Assembly: GCF_002556545.1 (NCBI RefSeq)
Contig: NZ_CP022685.1
Location: forward strand, 4,132,001 to 4,196,000
DNA from: Streptomyces formicae
GTDB taxonomy: Bacteria > Actinomycetota > Actinomycetes > Streptomycetales > Streptomycetaceae
Reading direction: 5' to 3'
Length of the DNA: 64,000 nucleotides
The notes under the pieces are model-generated. The model was given only the letters and a program-made list of their open reading frames with translations. It made no database searches and was not told the DNA's origin. Each line of letters starts with the position of its first letter. Position 1 is the stretch's first letter. The translations under genes were made by a program, and so were the position numbers. Shown piece after piece: positions 62,607 to 64,000 of the stretch.

Positions 62607-63563
62607 CTAGTCGTTGAGGTGCGGAGCCACGTCCGCGGCGAACGCCGCCATCTGATCGGTGAGTTCGGTACGGCTCCGACTGCGGAAGCGCACCTGGATC
62701 TGGTCCACGCCCATCGCGCCGTACTCCCTGAGCGACTCCGCGAGGGCCTCCGGCTTCCCGGTGAGCGTCCTGTGCCCCACATGCCAGGAGGGCTCTCCTA
62801 TGTGCAGCGCCTCCGTGATCGCGCCGACCGTGATCGGCTCCTCGATCCCCGCCTCCCGCCGCAGCCGCTTGAGCTTCGCGATCTGCGCGGGCAGCTTGTC
62901 CCTCGGGTCGCCCTGCGGCAGCCAGCCGTCGGCGCGGGTGGCCGCGCGGCGTACGGCGGCGGGCGAGGAGCCGCCGACCCAGAGCGGAACGTGGGGCTGC
63001 GCCGGGCGTGGACGCTGCCCCAGCCCCTCGAACTCGAAGCGCTCACCGTGATGTTCGGGGTACTCCTCCGGCCCGAGCGCCGCCTTCAACGCGTCGATCG
63101 TCTCGTCGAGGACCGGCCCGCGCCGGTCGAAGTCGACGCCGAGCACCTCGAACTCCTCCCGCACGTGCCCCGCTCCCACCCCGAGGATCAGCCGGCCACC
63201 ACTGAGGTGGTCGAGCGTCGCGTACTGCTTCGCGGAGAGGAGGGGGTGACGCAGTCCCACGATGGCCACGTGGCTCATCAGGCGGACGTTCTCGGTGATG
63301 GCGGCGAGGAAGGACAGGGTGGAGACGGGGTCGTACCAGATGGTGCTCATGGCTTCGGCGAGGTGCCGGGGGATGCCGACGTGGTCGCAGCCCGCGAGGT
63401 AGTCGAAGCCGGTGCGGTCGGCGGTGCGGGCGATTTCCGCGAGGTCGTCGGGGGTGGCGGTGGCCTCCCAGGACTCGACGTAGAGCGAACTCTGGGACTG
63501 GACCGGGAGCTGCATCCCGTACACCAGCCGCCCCTGCGGAATGTCCTGTGCCTCGGCACTCAT
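62607..63563 (-). CDS. LLM-class F420-dependent oxidoreductase
   Basis: A 318-residue enzyme with HLSGGRLILGVGAGHVREEF and HVPLWVGGSSPAAVRRA, the F420-type (TIGR03619-like) LLM pattern. ATG at 63563 gives MSAEAQD; GTG at 63575 is an alternative with a poorer ribosome binding site distance. First gene of the minus-strand catabolic run, with two CTGACG dyads upstream. Confidence 0.9.
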   Translation of the reverse strand: MSAEAQDIPQGRLVYGMQLPVQSQSSLYVESWEATATPDDLAEIARTADRTGFDYLAGCDHVGIPRHLAEAMSTIWYDPVSTLSFLAAITENVRLMSHVAIVGLRHPLLSAKQYATLDHLSGGRLILGVGAGHVREEFEVLGVDFDRRGPVLDETIDALKAALGPEEYPEHHGERFEFEGLGQRPRPAQPHVPLWVGGSSPAAVRRAATRADGWLPQGDPRDKLPAQIAKLKRLRREAGIEEPITVGAITEALHIGEPSWHVGHRTLTGKPEALAESLREYGAMGVDQIQVRFRSRSRTELTDQMAAFAADVAPHLND

Positions 63564-63588
63564 GGGGAACCCCACTCCTCACCGTGAT

Positions 63589-63603
63589 CTGACGGTACGT
63601 CAT
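63589..63603. promoter_or_regulatory. CTGACG-N3-CGTCA operator, site D
   Basis: CTGACGGTACGTCAT has one mismatch at the last position. It lies 26 bp before the LLM start, the same distance as site B from its gene. Confidence 0.7.
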
Positions 63604-63629
63604 ATACGCCGACGGACACATCGTGATAG

Positions 63630-63644
63630 CTGACGGTGCGTCAG
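63630..63644. promoter_or_regulatory. CTGACG-N3-CGTCAG operator, site E
   Basis: CTGACGGTGCGTCAG is a perfect dyad, 41 bp further upstream than site D. Confidence 0.75.
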
Positions 63645-63665
63645 GCAAGGGGTTGGGCTGTGGGG

Positions 63666-63713
63666 CGTCTTGGGTGCGGGTCGTCTTGGGTGCGGGTCGC
63701 CTTGGGTTCGTCG
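63666..63713. repeat. 16-bp tandem repeat
   Basis: CGTCTTGGGTGCGGGT occurs twice in succession (63666-63681, 63682-63697), followed by a changed third copy. No gene was seen here. Confidence 0.7.
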
Positions 63714-63727
63714 GGGGGCGGGGCCGC

Positions 63728-63999
63728 GGGGGTATGTGCGTACTCGCCGTCCCAGATGACCGCCAACGGACTTGCTTCCCTGCCCCCGTCACTTATGTGC
63801 TCCGTGCGCACATACCCCCACGTCCCCTCGCGCGCGCTCGCGACCGTCCCCCGGTGGGGGTTCCCGGCCCCCAACGGGCCGCAGTCGCCGTTCGACCGGA
63901 GGGGACGTGGCGGTATGTCCGCCCGGAGCACATGTGGCTACGGGGAGAGGTGCCCGGAGTGTGGCGGCCATCTGGGACGGCGAGGACGGACATACCGCC
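63728..63999. repeat. Two 91-92-bp structured elements in inverted orientation
   Basis: Element 1 (63728-63819) is bounded by a perfect 13-bp inverted repeat, GGGGGTATGTGCG and CGCACATACCCCC. Element 2 (63909-63999) has GGCGGTATGTCCG and CGGACATACCGCC. Read in reverse complement, element 2 aligns with element 1 (shared CTCGCCGTCCCAGATG and ATGTGCTCCG). Nine further bases outside each, ACGTCCCCT and AGGGGACGT, also pair. Two positions differ between the elements, and in both the partner base has changed too. Confidence 0.8.
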
Positions 64000-64000
64000 G

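Noticed and set aside
63641..63931. Minus-strand frame of 96 codons at the window end
   Set aside because: It runs through the inverted repeat elements and a 16-bp tandem repeat, has no ribosome binding site, and shows no family pattern.

Overview
The window is about 70% G+C, uses GTG and TTG as well as ATG starts, and holds many actinobacterial hallmarks: snapalysin, DUF397 and DUF5753-type regulators, a PknG-like kinase, bifunctional FbiC, F420/LLM oxidoreductases and leaderless transcription signals. It is best read as a chromosomal segment of a Streptomyces or a close relative. No tRNA, rRNA, insertion sequence, prophage, CRISPR array or biosynthetic cluster was recognised.

Layout. 1-8 kb: the 3' end of a 2OG-Fe(II) oxygenase gene and several exported proteins (an RTX-repeat protein, a lipoprotein, an I36-type secreted protein, and a 1503-aa protein with an SLT-like and a golvesin-like domain). 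8-17.5 kb: a P450, a membrane protein, an SDR/TetR divergent pair, an MFS exporter, snapalysin, a class A PBP with altered transpeptidase motifs, and a MerR/GyrI-type regulator. 17.6-25.9 kb: a translationally coupled operon for a trypsin-like protease, a PknG-like kinase, a VWA protein, a four-helix membrane protein, a decayed partial duplicate and a solute-binding lipoprotein. This is the most system-like locus. 25.9-31.9 kb: a multi-spanning membrane protein, a DD-carboxypeptidase with a very long repetitive N-terminus, and a GPP34 protein. 32.3-33.7 kb: an XRE/DUF5753 regulator with DUF397. 33.8-37.5 kb: a divergent EthD-like/SDR pair and a sodium/solute symporter. 37.4-44.6 kb: two tandem STAND-like NTPase-TPR proteins and an ADP-ribosylglycohydrolase homologue lacking its metal-binding aspartates. 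44.8-47.7 kb: two tandem FG-GAP secreted proteins. 47.7-55.9 kb: fbiC, an F420-type LLM oxidoreductase, an ankyrin protein, an ABM protein, a Tat-exported PHP hydrolase and a second oxidoreductase/TetR pair. 55.9-56.9 kb: gene relics and minisatellites. 56.9-63.6 kb: a minus-strand catabolic cluster (LLM, SDR, LLM, amidohydrolase, aldehyde dehydrogenase). The last 300 bases hold two structured repeat elements in inverted orientation.

Cross-links. Five copies of the dyad CTGACG-N3-CGTCAG lie in front of the catabolic cluster and in the distant EthD/SDR divergent promoter, which suggests one regulon under a regulator outside the window. FbiC would supply the F420 precursor for LLM enzymes encoded in the window. 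The two TetR/oxidoreductase pairs share architecture and operator half-sites. At least five genes have a TANNNT box 6-8 nt before the start codon and are probably leaderless. All functions are inferred from motifs and context; no database search was made.
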